The notes under the pieces were generated by a model. It was not told where the DNA came from and did not search any database. It was given only the letters and a program-made list of their open reading frames with translations. From Nitrospiraceae bacterium (GTDB taxonomy: Bacteria > Nitrospirota > Thermodesulfovibrionia > UBA6902), in NCBI GenBank assembly GCA_020354155.1, contig CP070644.1, positions 1,485,828 through 1,498,492 of the forward strand: 12,665 bases of DNA. The letters run 5' to 3'. This document shows, piece by piece, positions 6,552 through 12,665 of the stretch. The translations under genes were made by a program, and so were the position numbers. Position 1 is the stretch's first letter. Each line of letters opens with the position of its first letter.

Positions 6552-9281
6552 ATGGCTAAAAAGTATGTCTACTTCTTTGGAGCCGGTAAGGCAGACGGCA
6601 AAGCAGCAATGAAAAACCTCTTGGGAGGCAAAGGCGCAAACCTTGCTGAAATGGCAGGACATCCGAGACTCAAACTCCCGGTACCCCCAGGATTTACCAT
6701 TACGACTGAAGTATGTACCGAATATTATAAGAACAACCGGAAATACCCCAGGGAACTTGCTCGGCAGGTCAATACTGCGATGGCTAAGGTAGAGAAAATT
6801 ATGGGAAAGAAATTCGGCGACCCGAAAGATCCTCTCCTCATGTCAATACGATCCGGGGCCAGAAGCTCTATGCCGGGAATGATGGAAACCATACTGAATG
6901 CCGGGCTTACTACAAAAACGATTCCCGGTCTTATTCAAAAGACAAACAATCCCCGTTTTGTTTATGACGCGTATCGTCGCCTGATGATGATGTATTCCGA
7001 TGTTGTTATGGAAAAGGCAGCCGGTATCGAGCCTAAAACCGATCATGACGGGATTCGTTATAAGCTGGAGCATGCCCTTGAAGCTGTAAAAAAGAAAAAG
7101 GGCTATAAAAGCGATACTGACTTAACGGTCGTAGATCTCCAGAGGCTCTGTGATCAGTTCAAGAAGATCATTAAGCAGACCTTGAAGAAACCCTTTCCTG
7201 ATACTCACCAGGAACAGCTCTGGGGCAGTATCAGTGCTGTTTTTCAGTCATGGATGGGGAAACGCGCTGTTTCATATAGAAAGATCGAAGGCCTGCCCGA
7301 CTGGTGGGGCACTGCAGTCAATGTGCAGACAATGGTTTTCGGTAACACCGGGAATAACTCTGCCACTGGCGTTGCCTTTACCCGTAATCCTGCTACAGGC
7401 GAGAATATGTTCTTTGGTGAATGGCTCCCCAATGCACAGGGTGAAGACGTTGTCGCCGGTCTCAGGACCCCCAACCCTGTTAACAAATCCGGAAAGACCA
7501 GAGACACGAGGCATCTTCCTTCACTTGAAGAAAAAATGCCGAAGTTATACAAAGAACTTCATAGTTACGAGAAACGCCTTGAAAACCATTACACAGACAT
7601 GCAGGACATTGAATTTACCATTGAAGATGGCAGGCTGTGGATGCTTCAGACACGTGTTGGAAAGCGGAATGGACAAGCCGCAATCCGCATGGCCGTTGAA
7701 ATGGCCAAGCAGAAACTTATCACCAAAGAGACCGCTCTGCTCCGCGTCAGGCCGGACCAGATCGACGAACTCCTTCATCCAAGCGTTGATCCTAATGCCG
7801 AGAAAAATGCCGGTGTTCTTGGAAAGGGACTTCCCGCAGGCCCGGGGGGAGCCAAGGGAAGAGTTACCTTTACTGCCGATGACGCTGAGGCATGGGCAAA
7901 GAAGGGCGAGAAAGTCATCCTTGTCAGAACTGAAACGTCACCTGAGGACGTACACGGCATGCACGCTGCTCAAGCTATTCTTACCGCAAAAGGCGGTATG
8001 ACCAGCCACGCGGCGCTCGTTGCACGCGGATGGGGGAAATGCTGCATCGTCGGATGTTCTGACGTCCAGATCAACCTGAGAAATAGATCCATGAACGTTA
8101 AAGGAAAGACCATTAAGGAAGGCGACTGGATCACACTGAATGGTTCAAAGGGAACTTTTTATGAAGGCCAGCTGAAGCTTAATCCGGCTAATCCGGAACA
8201 TAATAAATGGTACAAGGAGCTCATGACCTGGGCGGACCAGATCAGATTTATCAAGGTAAGGACTAATGCCGAGTCTTCAGAGGATTGCAGAACAGCTCTC
8301 AAGTTCGGCGCAGAGGGCATTGGTCTCTGCAGAACAGAGCACATGTTTTTCGGACCGGACAGAATCAAGGCTGTACGCGAGATGATCCTCTCGGAAACTC
8401 TGGCAGGAAGACAGAAAGCGCTTGCGAAACTTTTGCCCTTCCAGAAGAAAGACTTCCGTGGAGTATTCAAGGAAATGAAGGGTCTTCCTGTCACCATCAG
8501 ACTCCTTGATCCGCCTCTGCATGAGTTCCTGCCCCATACAGATAGTGAGCTGAAAGCACTTGCAAAGAGTATGAAAGTTCAGTTTAAACATCTGAAAGCG
8601 AAGAACGAATCCCTCCATGAATTCAATCCCATGCTGGGCCATCGCGGTTGCCGCCTCGGTATTACTTTTCCTGAAATTTATGCCATGCAGGCACAGGCAA
8701 TCATGGAAGCTGCCTGTGAGCTGAAAAAGAAAAAAATAAAAGTCATTCCTGAAATCATGATCCCCCTCGTAGGACATGTTAAAGAACTCGAGGCAATGAA
8801 AGAAGTGGTAATCAACGTGGCAACGGAAGTACAGAAAAAGGCCAAAGTCAAGGTCCCCTACACTGTAGGAACGATGATCGAACTGCCCCGTGCATGTGTG
8901 ACCTCTGATGAGATTGCTGAAGTTGCAGATTTCTATTCCTTCGGCACCAATGATCTTACCCAGACAACCTATGGCCTTTCACGTGATGATGCTGGAAGAT
9001 TCCTCCCTTTTTATGTAGAAGAAGGGATCCTGCAGGATGACCCCTTTGTATCGATCGATGTTGATGGTGTGGGACCTTTAATGAAAACAGCAGTTGAACT
9101 GGGCAGAGGAGTTAAGAAAGACCTTAAACTCGGTATCTGCGGTGAGCACGGAGGAGAGCCATCCTCTGTTGAGTTCTGCCACAACATCGGCCTTGACTAT
9201 GTAAGCTGTTCACCTTTCAGAGTACCGATTGCACGCTTTGCAGCTGCCCAGGCCCAGTTAAAAAACAAGAGGAAGAAATAA
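6552..9281 (+). CDS. ppdK: Pyruvate, phosphate dikinase
   Basis: The enzyme interconverts pyruvate + ATP + phosphate and phosphoenolpyruvate + AMP + pyrophosphate in the cytoplasm, serving gluconeogenesis or pyrophosphate-linked glycolysis. The 909 residues contain all three modules. The first is an N-terminal ATP-grasp domain (about 1-380) with GGKGANLAEMA, LPVPPGFTITTE, SIRSGARSSMPGMMETILN and NTGNNSATGVAFTRNP. Next is the swivelling phosphohistidine domain (about 455-545) with GGMTSHAALVARGWGKCC, catalytic H486. Last is a C-terminal PEP-binding barrel (about 560-905) with IGLCRTEHMFF, SFGTNDLTQTTYG and GICGEHGGEPSS, catalytic C863. The threonine two residues before the histidine, phosphorylated by PPDK regulatory protein in plants and some bacteria, is present, but no regulator gene is in the window. 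The ATG has a strong Shine-Dalgarno sequence and its own promoter, and the gene ends in an intrinsic terminator, so it is probably monocistronic. The family length is usually about 870-900, so it is slightly long; the lysine-rich linkers account for some of this. Confidence 0.97.
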   Translation: MAKKYVYFFGAGKADGKAAMKNLLGGKGANLAEMAGHPRLKLPVPPGFTITTEVCTEYYKNNRKYPRELARQVNTAMAKVEKIMGKKFGDPKDPLLMSIRSGARSSMPGMMETILNAGLTTKTIPGLIQKTNNPRFVYDAYRRLMMMYSDVVMEKAAGIEPKTDHDGIRYKLEHALEAVKKKKGYKSDTDLTVVDLQRLCDQFKKIIKQTLKKPFPDTHQEQLWGSISAVFQSWMGKRAVSYRKIEGLPDWWGTAVNVQTMVFGNTGNNSATGVAFTRNPATGENMFFGEWLPNAQGEDVVAGLRTPNPVNKSGKTRDTRHLPSLEEKMPKLYKELHSYEKRLENHYTDMQDIEFTIEDGRLWMLQTRVGKRNGQAAIRMAVEMAKQKLITKETALLRVRPDQIDELLHPSVDPNAEKNAGVLGKGLPAGPGGAKGRVTFTADDAEAWAKKGEKVILVRTETSPEDVHGMHAAQAILTAKGGMTSHAALVARGWGKCCIVGCSDVQINLRNRSMNVKGKTIKEGDWITLNGSKGTFYEGQLKLNPANPEHNKWYKELMTWADQIRFIKVRTNAESSEDCRTALKFGAEGIGLCRTEHMFFGPDRIKAVREMILSETLAGRQKALAKLLPFQKKDFRGVFKEMKGLPVTIRLLDPPLHEFLPHTDSELKALAKSMKVQFKHLKAKNESLHEFNPMLGHRGCRLGITFPEIYAMQAQAIMEAACELKKKKIKVIPEIMIPLVGHVKELEAMKEVVINVATEVQKKAKVKVPYTVGTMIELPRACVTSDEIAEVADFYSFGTNDLTQTTYGLSRDDAGRFLPFYVEEGILQDDPFVSIDVDGVGPLMKTAVELGRGVKKDLKLGICGEHGGEPSSVEFCHNIGLDYVSCSPFRVPIARFAAAQAQLKNKRKK

Positions 9282-9323
9282 TACAAAGGTGACCCTTGTC
9301 AGGTATCAGGTCTTAGATAAATT

Positions 9324-9356
9324 AAAAGCGGCTCTCATCCGGAGGGCCGCTTTTTT
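9324..9356 (+). terminator. Rho-independent terminator of ppdK
   Basis: AAAAGCGGC at 9324-9332 pairs with GCCGCTTTT at 9346-9354. The stem continues inward through TCTC/GGAGG pairing (one G-U) to a five-base loop at 9337-9341, and a run of six T closes it. It lies about 40 bases after the ppdK stop. The A-run on the 5' side would also allow some termination from the opposite strand. Confidence 0.92.
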
Positions 9357-9404
9357 AAAACCAGCCGTACAAACAGCAGAACATACGTTCAGATTAACTA
9401 TCTT

Positions 9405-9785
9405 ATGCAGTTAAACCACATGGGCATAATCAGCAACAGCAGGGAAGGGGCTGATAAATTCTACCATGACTTCCTGGGTCTTACAATGACAAAGGAAGGT
9501 GTCCTGCCGGCAGCATTGTCAGAACAGCTCTTTTCTTTTTCTCATGAAATCAGTATGCTGGTGTATGAAAGAGACGGAATAAAGATAGAAATATTTATCT
9601 GTCCAGAATGCGTACAGCCATCACCTGACCTGAGACATCTCGGATTGTATATCAATGACCTTTCATCACTACTTGAGAAAGCCGGAGAATTTGGTGTTGA
9701 GCACATCACAGGACAGAAAGGTGACAGGACAGTTCATTTTCTCAAAGACTTCTCAGGGAATCTCATTGAAATTAAAGAGATGTAA
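9405..9785 (+). CDS. VOC-superfamily (glyoxalase/bleomycin-resistance fold) protein
   Basis: A 126-residue single-domain protein starting MQLNHMGIISNSREGADKFY, the usual first beta strand and helix of the vicinal oxygen chelate fold. The two beta-alpha-beta-beta-beta halves are visible. The four expected metal-ligand positions are occupied: H5, E62 (IEIFI), H78 (RHLGLYI) and E122 (NLIEIKE). It is therefore probably a metal-dependent lyase, epimerase or isomerase of the glyoxalase I/methylmalonyl-CoA epimerase type. The substrate cannot be told from the sequence. The length is typical of a one-domain member. No clear Shine-Dalgarno sequence precedes the ATG, and the terminator of ppdK lies just upstream, so it should have its own promoter, which I could not identify. 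An alternative is a non-catalytic VOC protein that binds a small molecule. Confidence 0.85.
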   Translation: MQLNHMGIISNSREGADKFYHDFLGLTMTKEGVLPAALSEQLFSFSHEISMLVYERDGIKIEIFICPECVQPSPDLRHLGLYINDLSSLLEKAGEFGVEHITGQKGDRTVHFLKDFSGNLIEIKEM

Positions 9786-9839
9786 TTCCAGAAAGTGCCC
9801 GCAATACTGACAGTATAGAAACTACCCGCCAGAAATTCC

Positions 9840-9869
9840 TTGACTAATCCCCCTTCTTCTTTCTATGCT
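9840..9869 (+). promoter_or_regulatory. Sigma-70-type promoter of the response regulator gene
   Basis: TTGACT at 9840-9845 and TATGCT at 9864-9869 lie 18 bases apart. The predicted start is near 9876, giving a leader of about 35 bases that contains a GGAGGG Shine-Dalgarno sequence (9902-9907) before the ATG at 9911. Confidence 0.45.
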
Positions 9870-9910
9870 GAATAACAAATAAATGCTATCCGCAATGTTA
9901 TGGAGGGACT

Positions 9911-10372
9911 ATGGAAAATGCATCTTACAATAATAGGGACAATGCTGTTATCCTGCTGGCAGAAGATGATGAGGGCCATGCACAACTGATCACGAAAAAC
10001 CTGAAGATGTCAGGAGTGAGAAACCTGATTATTAATTTCAAAGATGGCAAAGAGGTTCTGGAGTTTTTTGAGAAGGCAAAAGGACTGCGAAGTGACAACA
10101 TCATGAAATTTATTTTACTTCTGGATATTCGCATGCCCGTTGTAGACGGCATAGAGGTCTTGCAGAAGATCCAGCAGTACACATGGCTCCAGGGCATGCC
10201 TATCATTGTAATCACCTCAAGCAGCAACACCCATGAGGCTGAACTCTGTTATTCCTTAGGCTGCAGAGACGTTATTGTGAAACCCGTTCAATATCCTGAA
10301 TTCGTTACTTCCATGCTGCAATTGGGAGATTATCTCAGGTCAGAAATATTTCCTGAAATGGGAAATGCATAA
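9911..10372 (+). CDS. Single-domain response regulator (CheY/Rcp1-like receiver)
   Basis: The 153 residues form one receiver domain with no output domain. The acidic cluster AEDDEGHAQL (E18, D19, D20), the phosphoacceptor D72 in LLLDIRMP, the switch T102 in IVITSSS and K124 in VIVKPV are all present, so it should accept a phosphoryl group. The loop between beta-2 and beta-3 is long (KDGKEVLEFFEKAKGLRSDN), and the motif layout ILLAEDDEGHAQLI resembles the Rcp1 family of stand-alone receivers, which usually serve phytochrome-like or hybrid histidine kinases. No kinase is encoded in this window, so the partner is unknown. The ATG is chosen for the strong GGAGGG upstream. It acts in the cytoplasm, probably by protein-protein contact. 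Confidence 0.93.
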   Translation: MENASYNNRDNAVILLAEDDEGHAQLITKNLKMSGVRNLIINFKDGKEVLEFFEKAKGLRSDNIMKFILLLDIRMPVVDGIEVLQKIQQYTWLQGMPIIVITSSSNTHEAELCYSLGCRDVIVKPVQYPEFVTSMLQLGDYLRSEIFPEMGNA

Positions 10373-10376
10373 TACT

Positions 10377-10411
10377 GTGCACCGGTCATCTATCCGGATA
10401 ATAGGATGCAC
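10377..10411 (+). other. Weak hairpin after the response regulator gene
   Basis: GTGCA (10377-10381) pairs with TGCAC (10407-10411), and inside it CCGG (10382-10385) pairs with CCGG (10394-10397) around an eight-base loop, leaving a nine-base bulge on the 3' side. The following bases, ACTTCTTT, are only mildly T-rich. It may be an inefficient terminator or a mRNA-end structure; I would not rely on it. Confidence 0.25.
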
Positions 10412-10449
10412 ACTTCTTTAACCTCCGCTTGTAGTAAAGTTAACTTCCT

Positions 10450-10956
10450 ATGGGTTCTCTTCTTGCTGTAGACCTGGGACTAAGAACCGGCCTTGCCCTG
10501 TATGGAACTGACGGCAGGCTACGCTGGTACAGGTCCAAAAACTACGGGTCTCCTGCACGGCTGCGACGTGATGCAAATAACCTGCTGGACAGCACCGATG
10601 GTCTCCAGTTGATCGTAATTGAAGGCGGGGGCACACTTGCGATAATCTGGGAACGCGAAGCCAGGAGGAGAGGAATCGCTGCACAGCAGATCAATGCTGA
10701 AAGGTGGCGCCAGGCATTGTTATATCCTCGTGAACAGCTTACCGGGCTTAAGGCAAAGCAGCATGCTGATGACATCGCCAGAAAAATAATCTCATGGTCC
10801 GGACTGCCCCGCCCTACTTCACTGAGACATGATGCTGCTGAAGCAATCCTTATTGGATTATGGGCTGTAATGGACGCTGGGTGGTTGAGGGACCTGCCCA
10901 GGGACCTAAAGCGTTTATCTGTAAATACCTATTTGCCAGCCAACAGCCAAACCTGA
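10450..10956 (+). CDS. RuvC-like RNase H-fold nuclease (putative Holliday-junction resolvase relative)
   Basis: A 168-residue protein, close to the length of RuvC (about 170). It shows the order of motifs of the RuvC/RNase H fold. A first strand LLAVDLGLRTGLALY carries D8. A later strand LIVIEGG carries E58. Then comes INAERWRQAL, like the (V)xPxxWxxxL segment of phage-type RuvC relatives, followed by a basic KAKQHADDIARKI helix. The C-terminal RHDAAEAILIGLWAV (D128, E131) matches the closing DAxxAxLIGxxA motif. These residues could form a metal-ion active site. It is clearly not ordinary RuvC: no ruvA or ruvB is nearby and the second motif is IEGGG rather than the usual EE. Junction cleavage is therefore unproven, and another structure-specific DNase or RNase role is possible. 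The ATG has no Shine-Dalgarno sequence; a perfect AAGTTAACTT palindrome (10437-10446) sits just before it. Confidence 0.7.
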   Translation: MGSLLAVDLGLRTGLALYGTDGRLRWYRSKNYGSPARLRRDANNLLDSTDGLQLIVIEGGGTLAIIWEREARRRGIAAQQINAERWRQALLYPREQLTGLKAKQHADDIARKIISWSGLPRPTSLRHDAAEAILIGLWAVMDAGWLRDLPRDLKRLSVNTYLPANSQT

Positions 10957-11055
10957 TGGGGAACCCAGATTTTTCTTATATCGTTGAATCTGAGAATAAT
11001 CCTCAAAAATTTGCAGGATTGTTTCATTCAGTTCAGACTCTATCGATAAATTCGT

Positions 11056-11124
11056 CCTATCAAAGCGTGTGAACCAGCCTGAAGGCAGGTAACTATGATT
11101 AATTCACACTATTTATATGATAGG
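11056..11124. repeat. Nested inverted repeat of 69 bp upstream of the HAF-gene promoter
   Basis: Three perfect stems lie inside one another. The outer one is CCTATCA (11056-11062) with TGATAGG (11118-11124). The middle one is GTGTGAA (11067-11073) with TTCACAC (11103-11109). The inner one is CCTG (11078-11081) with CAGG (11086-11089) around an AAGG loop. The outer right arm ends two bases before the -35 hexamer of the next promoter. It could be a regulator binding site, a short non-autonomous mobile element, or a structured transcript end of the upstream gene. No T-run follows, so it is not a standard terminator, and it is not a tRNA cloverleaf. Confidence 0.6.
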
Positions 11125-11126
11125 GA

Positions 11127-11155
11127 TTGACAGAAAATACAGCGGAGAGTATATA
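11127..11155 (+). promoter_or_regulatory. Sigma-70-type promoter of the HAF-repeat gene
   Basis: A perfect TTGACA at 11127-11132 and TATATA at 11150-11155 are separated by the ideal 17 bases. The transcript would begin near 11162 with an AT-rich leader of about 70 bases. This is the closest match to consensus among the promoters seen in this window. Confidence 0.6.
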
Positions 11156-11234
11156 GTATTTATGTACGTGTATCAGATGACAATGAAGATATTTTTTAAA
11201 TCAAAGGTAAATCTATCTTTTCAGGAGGTATAAA

Positions 11235-12278
11235 ATGAAAGAAAACTTATTAAAATTACTGTTTCTGTTGATACTTATTTTTTCATTATTTCTACTTACC
11301 CTGGAAAATGTTGAAGCTGAGATTGTTAATCCGGGAACTCTGGGAGGGTTGGGAAATAATGCACATGATGTTAATAATCTAGGACAGGTAGTAGGGTGGG
11401 CCTCTACTGATGAGGGAGTAGAACATGCTTTTTTATATAACAGTGCAGATGATACTTTTACTGATTTAGGGACGCTGGGAGGATATTACAGTTGTGCTAT
11501 GGGTATCAATAATAATGGGCAGGTTGTCGGTTACTCATACATTAGTGAAACTCATAAACGGGCCTTTTTGTACGATGGTACAACAATGACAGACTTGGGA
11601 ACATTGGGGGGGAATTACAGTTTTGCTATGGGCATCAATAATAATGGGCAGGTTATTGGCTATTCATATAATGATGCAGGGCATAAGCGGGCTTTTTTGA
11701 ATGAAAATGGAGTAATGACAGACCTTGGGACACTCGGAGGTGTTCATAGTGTAGCACTGGACATTAATGACTTTGGTCAGATTGTTGGATATTCCAACTC
11801 TGATACCGGACAAGTACATGCGTTCCTGTATGAAAATAACACCTTGACAGACCTTGGCTCACTTGGCGGAGGTGTCAGGATGGCAAAAGCAATAAATAAT
11901 AAAGGTCAGATTATCGGATGGTCCAGCAATATCTATGATGAGCGACATGCCTTTCTCTATGAAGATGGAGTCATGAAAGATCTGGGCACTCTTGGGGGTA
12001 TGCATAGTGATGCAACTGACATCAATGAATCCGGGAAAATAGTCGGCCATTCTTATACTGGGTTTGGTGAGATTCACGCATTTGTCTATGAAAAGGGGAC
12101 CATGACTGATCTTGACACTCTTGGGGGATCGCTGAGTTATGCATCCAGCATCAATGATGATGATCAGATTGTGGGTCGGGCCATGACCAGCTCAGGAGAA
12201 AAGCATGCTTTTCTATATTATAACGGGATGATGACAGATCTGGATATATTTGCCGGCTTTTACAGAACAGGGTTTTAA
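11235..12278 (+). CDS. Secreted HAF-repeat (beta-propeller-like) protein
   Basis: A 347-residue exported protein of unknown role. The N-terminus (MKENLLKLL, then a leucine/isoleucine-rich core to about residue 22 and VEA-E) is a Sec signal peptide, with likely cleavage after A28. The rest is seven complete copies of a repeat of the form DLGTLGG-x2-S-x-A-x2-INNxGQVVGYS-x8-HAFLY-x5-MT. They begin at residues 32, 77, 120, 163, 206, 249 and 292, and an eighth, broken copy begins at 335. From 77 on the period is exactly 43 residues (129 bp). This is the HAF-repeat family of probable extracellular proteins, which often carry a PEP-CTERM anchor. Here there is no such anchor: the protein stops after DLDIFAGFYRTGF. 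It may be naturally short and soluble, or truncated. Copies 2 and 3 are especially similar, also in DNA, suggesting recent duplication. The perfect AGGAGGT at 11223-11229 fixes the ATG. Confidence 0.85.
   Translation: MKENLLKLLFLLILIFSLFLLTLENVEAEIVNPGTLGGLGNNAHDVNNLGQVVGWASTDEGVEHAFLYNSADDTFTDLGTLGGYYSCAMGINNNGQVVGYSYISETHKRAFLYDGTTMTDLGTLGGNYSFAMGINNNGQVIGYSYNDAGHKRAFLNENGVMTDLGTLGGVHSVALDINDFGQIVGYSNSDTGQVHAFLYENNTLTDLGSLGGGVRMAKAINNKGQIIGWSSNIYDERHAFLYEDGVMKDLGTLGGMHSDATDINESGKIVGHSYTGFGEIHAFVYEKGTMTDLDTLGGSLSYASSINDDDQIVGRAMTSSGEKHAFLYYNGMMTDLDIFAGFYRTGF
11463..12236 (+). repeat. Six tandem in-frame 129-bp repeats within the HAF gene
   Basis: Units begin at 11463, 11592, 11721, 11850, 11979 and 12108, with a broken seventh start at 12237. 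The period is constant. Units one and two share long identical runs (for example AATAATAATGGGCAGGTT-like segments 129 bases apart), while the later units have diverged in third codon positions. Recombination between units could change the number of copies. Confidence 0.8.
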
Positions 12279-12341
12279 TCAAAACCAGAATTAAGATATT
12301 AAGCACATCCTTCAGATAGTTCAATAGCGTGAAATTAAAAC

Positions 12342-12665
12342 CTACAGCTCATACCGTCTGCCCTGTTCTGCAAAAATAAGCTCAAGCCCAAGATCATTCT
12401 GTTCATGCAGCTGCTTCTCGATAACCTCTCGGGGAGTAATCCTGGCACTCAGGTCAGGCTTTATATGTGTAATTATCACATTCAGACCCCTCAGTGCCTG
12501 CCGGGGATTCTGAGCATCCACCATAACAGACAGCTTTCGGAAGGCCGTTATTACCCAGGAAGGGGTGAGATGGGAAAAAAGCAATTCATCAGGTCTTCCG
12601 TCAGGGTAAGAGGTTTCAATGAAAATACCCTGTAAGCGATTATCTCTGATAAGAGGGGCAATGCG
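12342..12665 (-). CDS. Class II 3',5'-cyclic-nucleotide phosphodiesterase (metallo-beta-lactamase fold), C-terminal part
   Basis: The last 107 codons are present; the gene enters from beyond the right edge. The reading frame is open from 12665 down to a TAG at 12344-12342. Reading in, the protein shows RLQGIFIETSYPDG, then LLFSHLTPSWVITAFRKL, then LRGLNVIITHIKPDL, then KQLHEQNDLGLELIFAEQG and a short tail ending RRYEL. The spacing of FIExSxP, (F)xHLTP, ITHIKP and QLxxxNDLG is the C-terminal signature of class II cyclic-nucleotide phosphodiesterases (CpdP/PDE1-like), which hydrolyse cAMP and related cyclic nucleotides with a di-metal centre. The HxHxDH metal motif would lie upstream, outside the window. 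Many bacterial members are periplasmic; location cannot be judged here. It converges on the HAF gene with a 63-bp gap. Confidence 0.85.
   Translation of the reverse strand, partial: RIAPLIRDNRLQGIFIETSYPDGRPDELLFSHLTPSWVITAFRKLSVMVDAQNPRQALRGLNVIITHIKPDLSARITPREVIEKQLHEQNDLGLELIFAEQGRRYEL

Larger units (their letters stand above)
10957..11234 (+). other. 278-bp spacer between the RuvC-like gene and the HAF-repeat gene
   Basis: AT-rich and without a credible gene. It contains a weak inverted repeat AATCCT/AGGATT (10998-11003 and 11015-11020), the nested inverted repeat at 11056-11124, the promoter at 11127-11155 and a perfect AGGAGGT Shine-Dalgarno sequence at 11223-11229. Confidence 0.6.

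Noticed and set aside
7234..8001. A 255-codon open frame inside ppdK on the same strand.
   Set aside because: It is a +1 frame shadow of a perfectly conserved PPDK sequence and shows no recognisable protein features.
8277..8777. A 166-codon minus-strand frame within ppdK.
   Set aside because: It lies antisense to the conserved PEP-binding domain of PPDK, and its sequence is just the complement of that.
10860..11072. A 70-codon frame overlapping the end of the RuvC-like gene, considered as a frameshifted extension.
   Set aside because: The RuvC-like protein is already complete with its final motif, and the overlapping frame shows no domain, Shine-Dalgarno sequence or similarity to that family.
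11056..11124. A tRNA or tRNA-like gene, because the outer stem is 7 bp and the element is about 70 bases long.
   Set aside because: The inner stems are nested rather than arranged as a cloverleaf, and there is no T-arm GGTTCGAATCC-like segment next to the 3' arm.
10957..11234. A cyclic-di-GMP riboswitch (GEMM) upstream of the HAF gene, attractive because of the cyclic-di-GMP enzyme nearby.
   Set aside because: None of the conserved GEMM segments is present, and the structured part lies upstream of the best promoter, so it would not be in the HAF transcript.
12271..12286. GGTTTT-AATC-AAAACC hairpin at the HAF stop codon as a terminator.
   Set aside because: The stem is short and A/T-rich, the stop codon overlaps its loop, and no T-run follows on either strand.
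12405..12635. A 76-codon plus-strand frame near the right edge.
   Set aside because: It is antisense to the clearly recognisable cyclic-nucleotide phosphodiesterase C-terminus.

Overview
The window looks like chromosomal DNA of a Gram-negative, probably anaerobic or microaerophilic bacterium. Pointers are the split bacterial glycyl-tRNA synthetase (glyQ plus glyS), a long pyruvate, phosphate dikinase, a periplasmic sensor domain carrying a c-type heme motif, a sigma-54-like promoter and a HAF-repeat exported protein. Nitrospirota or Desulfobacterota would fit, but this is inference from gene style; no rRNA or other marker is present. No tRNA, CRISPR array or insertion sequence was seen.

Layout. 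Positions 1-115 (minus) hold the start of a NifU-type Fe-S scaffold gene that runs off the left edge. It is divergent from the glyQ-glyS operon (319-3274, plus), which has a good sigma-70 promoter. Convergent with glyS is a large membrane-bound GGDEF-EAL protein (3305-6193, minus), with a periplasmic CxxCH sensor, HAMP and two PAS domains. A 358-bp divergent intergenic region separates it from ppdK (6552-9281, plus), which ends in a strong intrinsic terminator (9324-9356).

After the terminator come three small plus-strand genes: a VOC/glyoxalase-fold protein (9405-9785), an orphan single-domain response regulator (9911-10372) and a RuvC-like RNase H-fold nuclease (10450-10956). A 278-bp spacer then contains a nested inverted repeat abutting a near-consensus promoter. 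This drives a secreted beta-propeller-like HAF-repeat protein (11235-12278) with an exact 43-residue period. At the right edge the C-terminal part of a class II 3',5'-cyclic-nucleotide phosphodiesterase lies on the minus strand.

Functional links. glyQ and glyS make one enzyme. The other genes are a mix of central metabolism (PPDK) and signalling: cyclic-di-GMP turnover gated by a probable heme sensor, an orphan receiver, and a cyclic-nucleotide phosphodiesterase. The most unusual items are the heme-sensor GGDEF-EAL protein with a second CSSCHH-like motif encoded just upstream, the nested inverted repeat before the HAF gene, and the stand-alone RuvC-like nuclease. I see no clear, self-contained new defence or mobile system.
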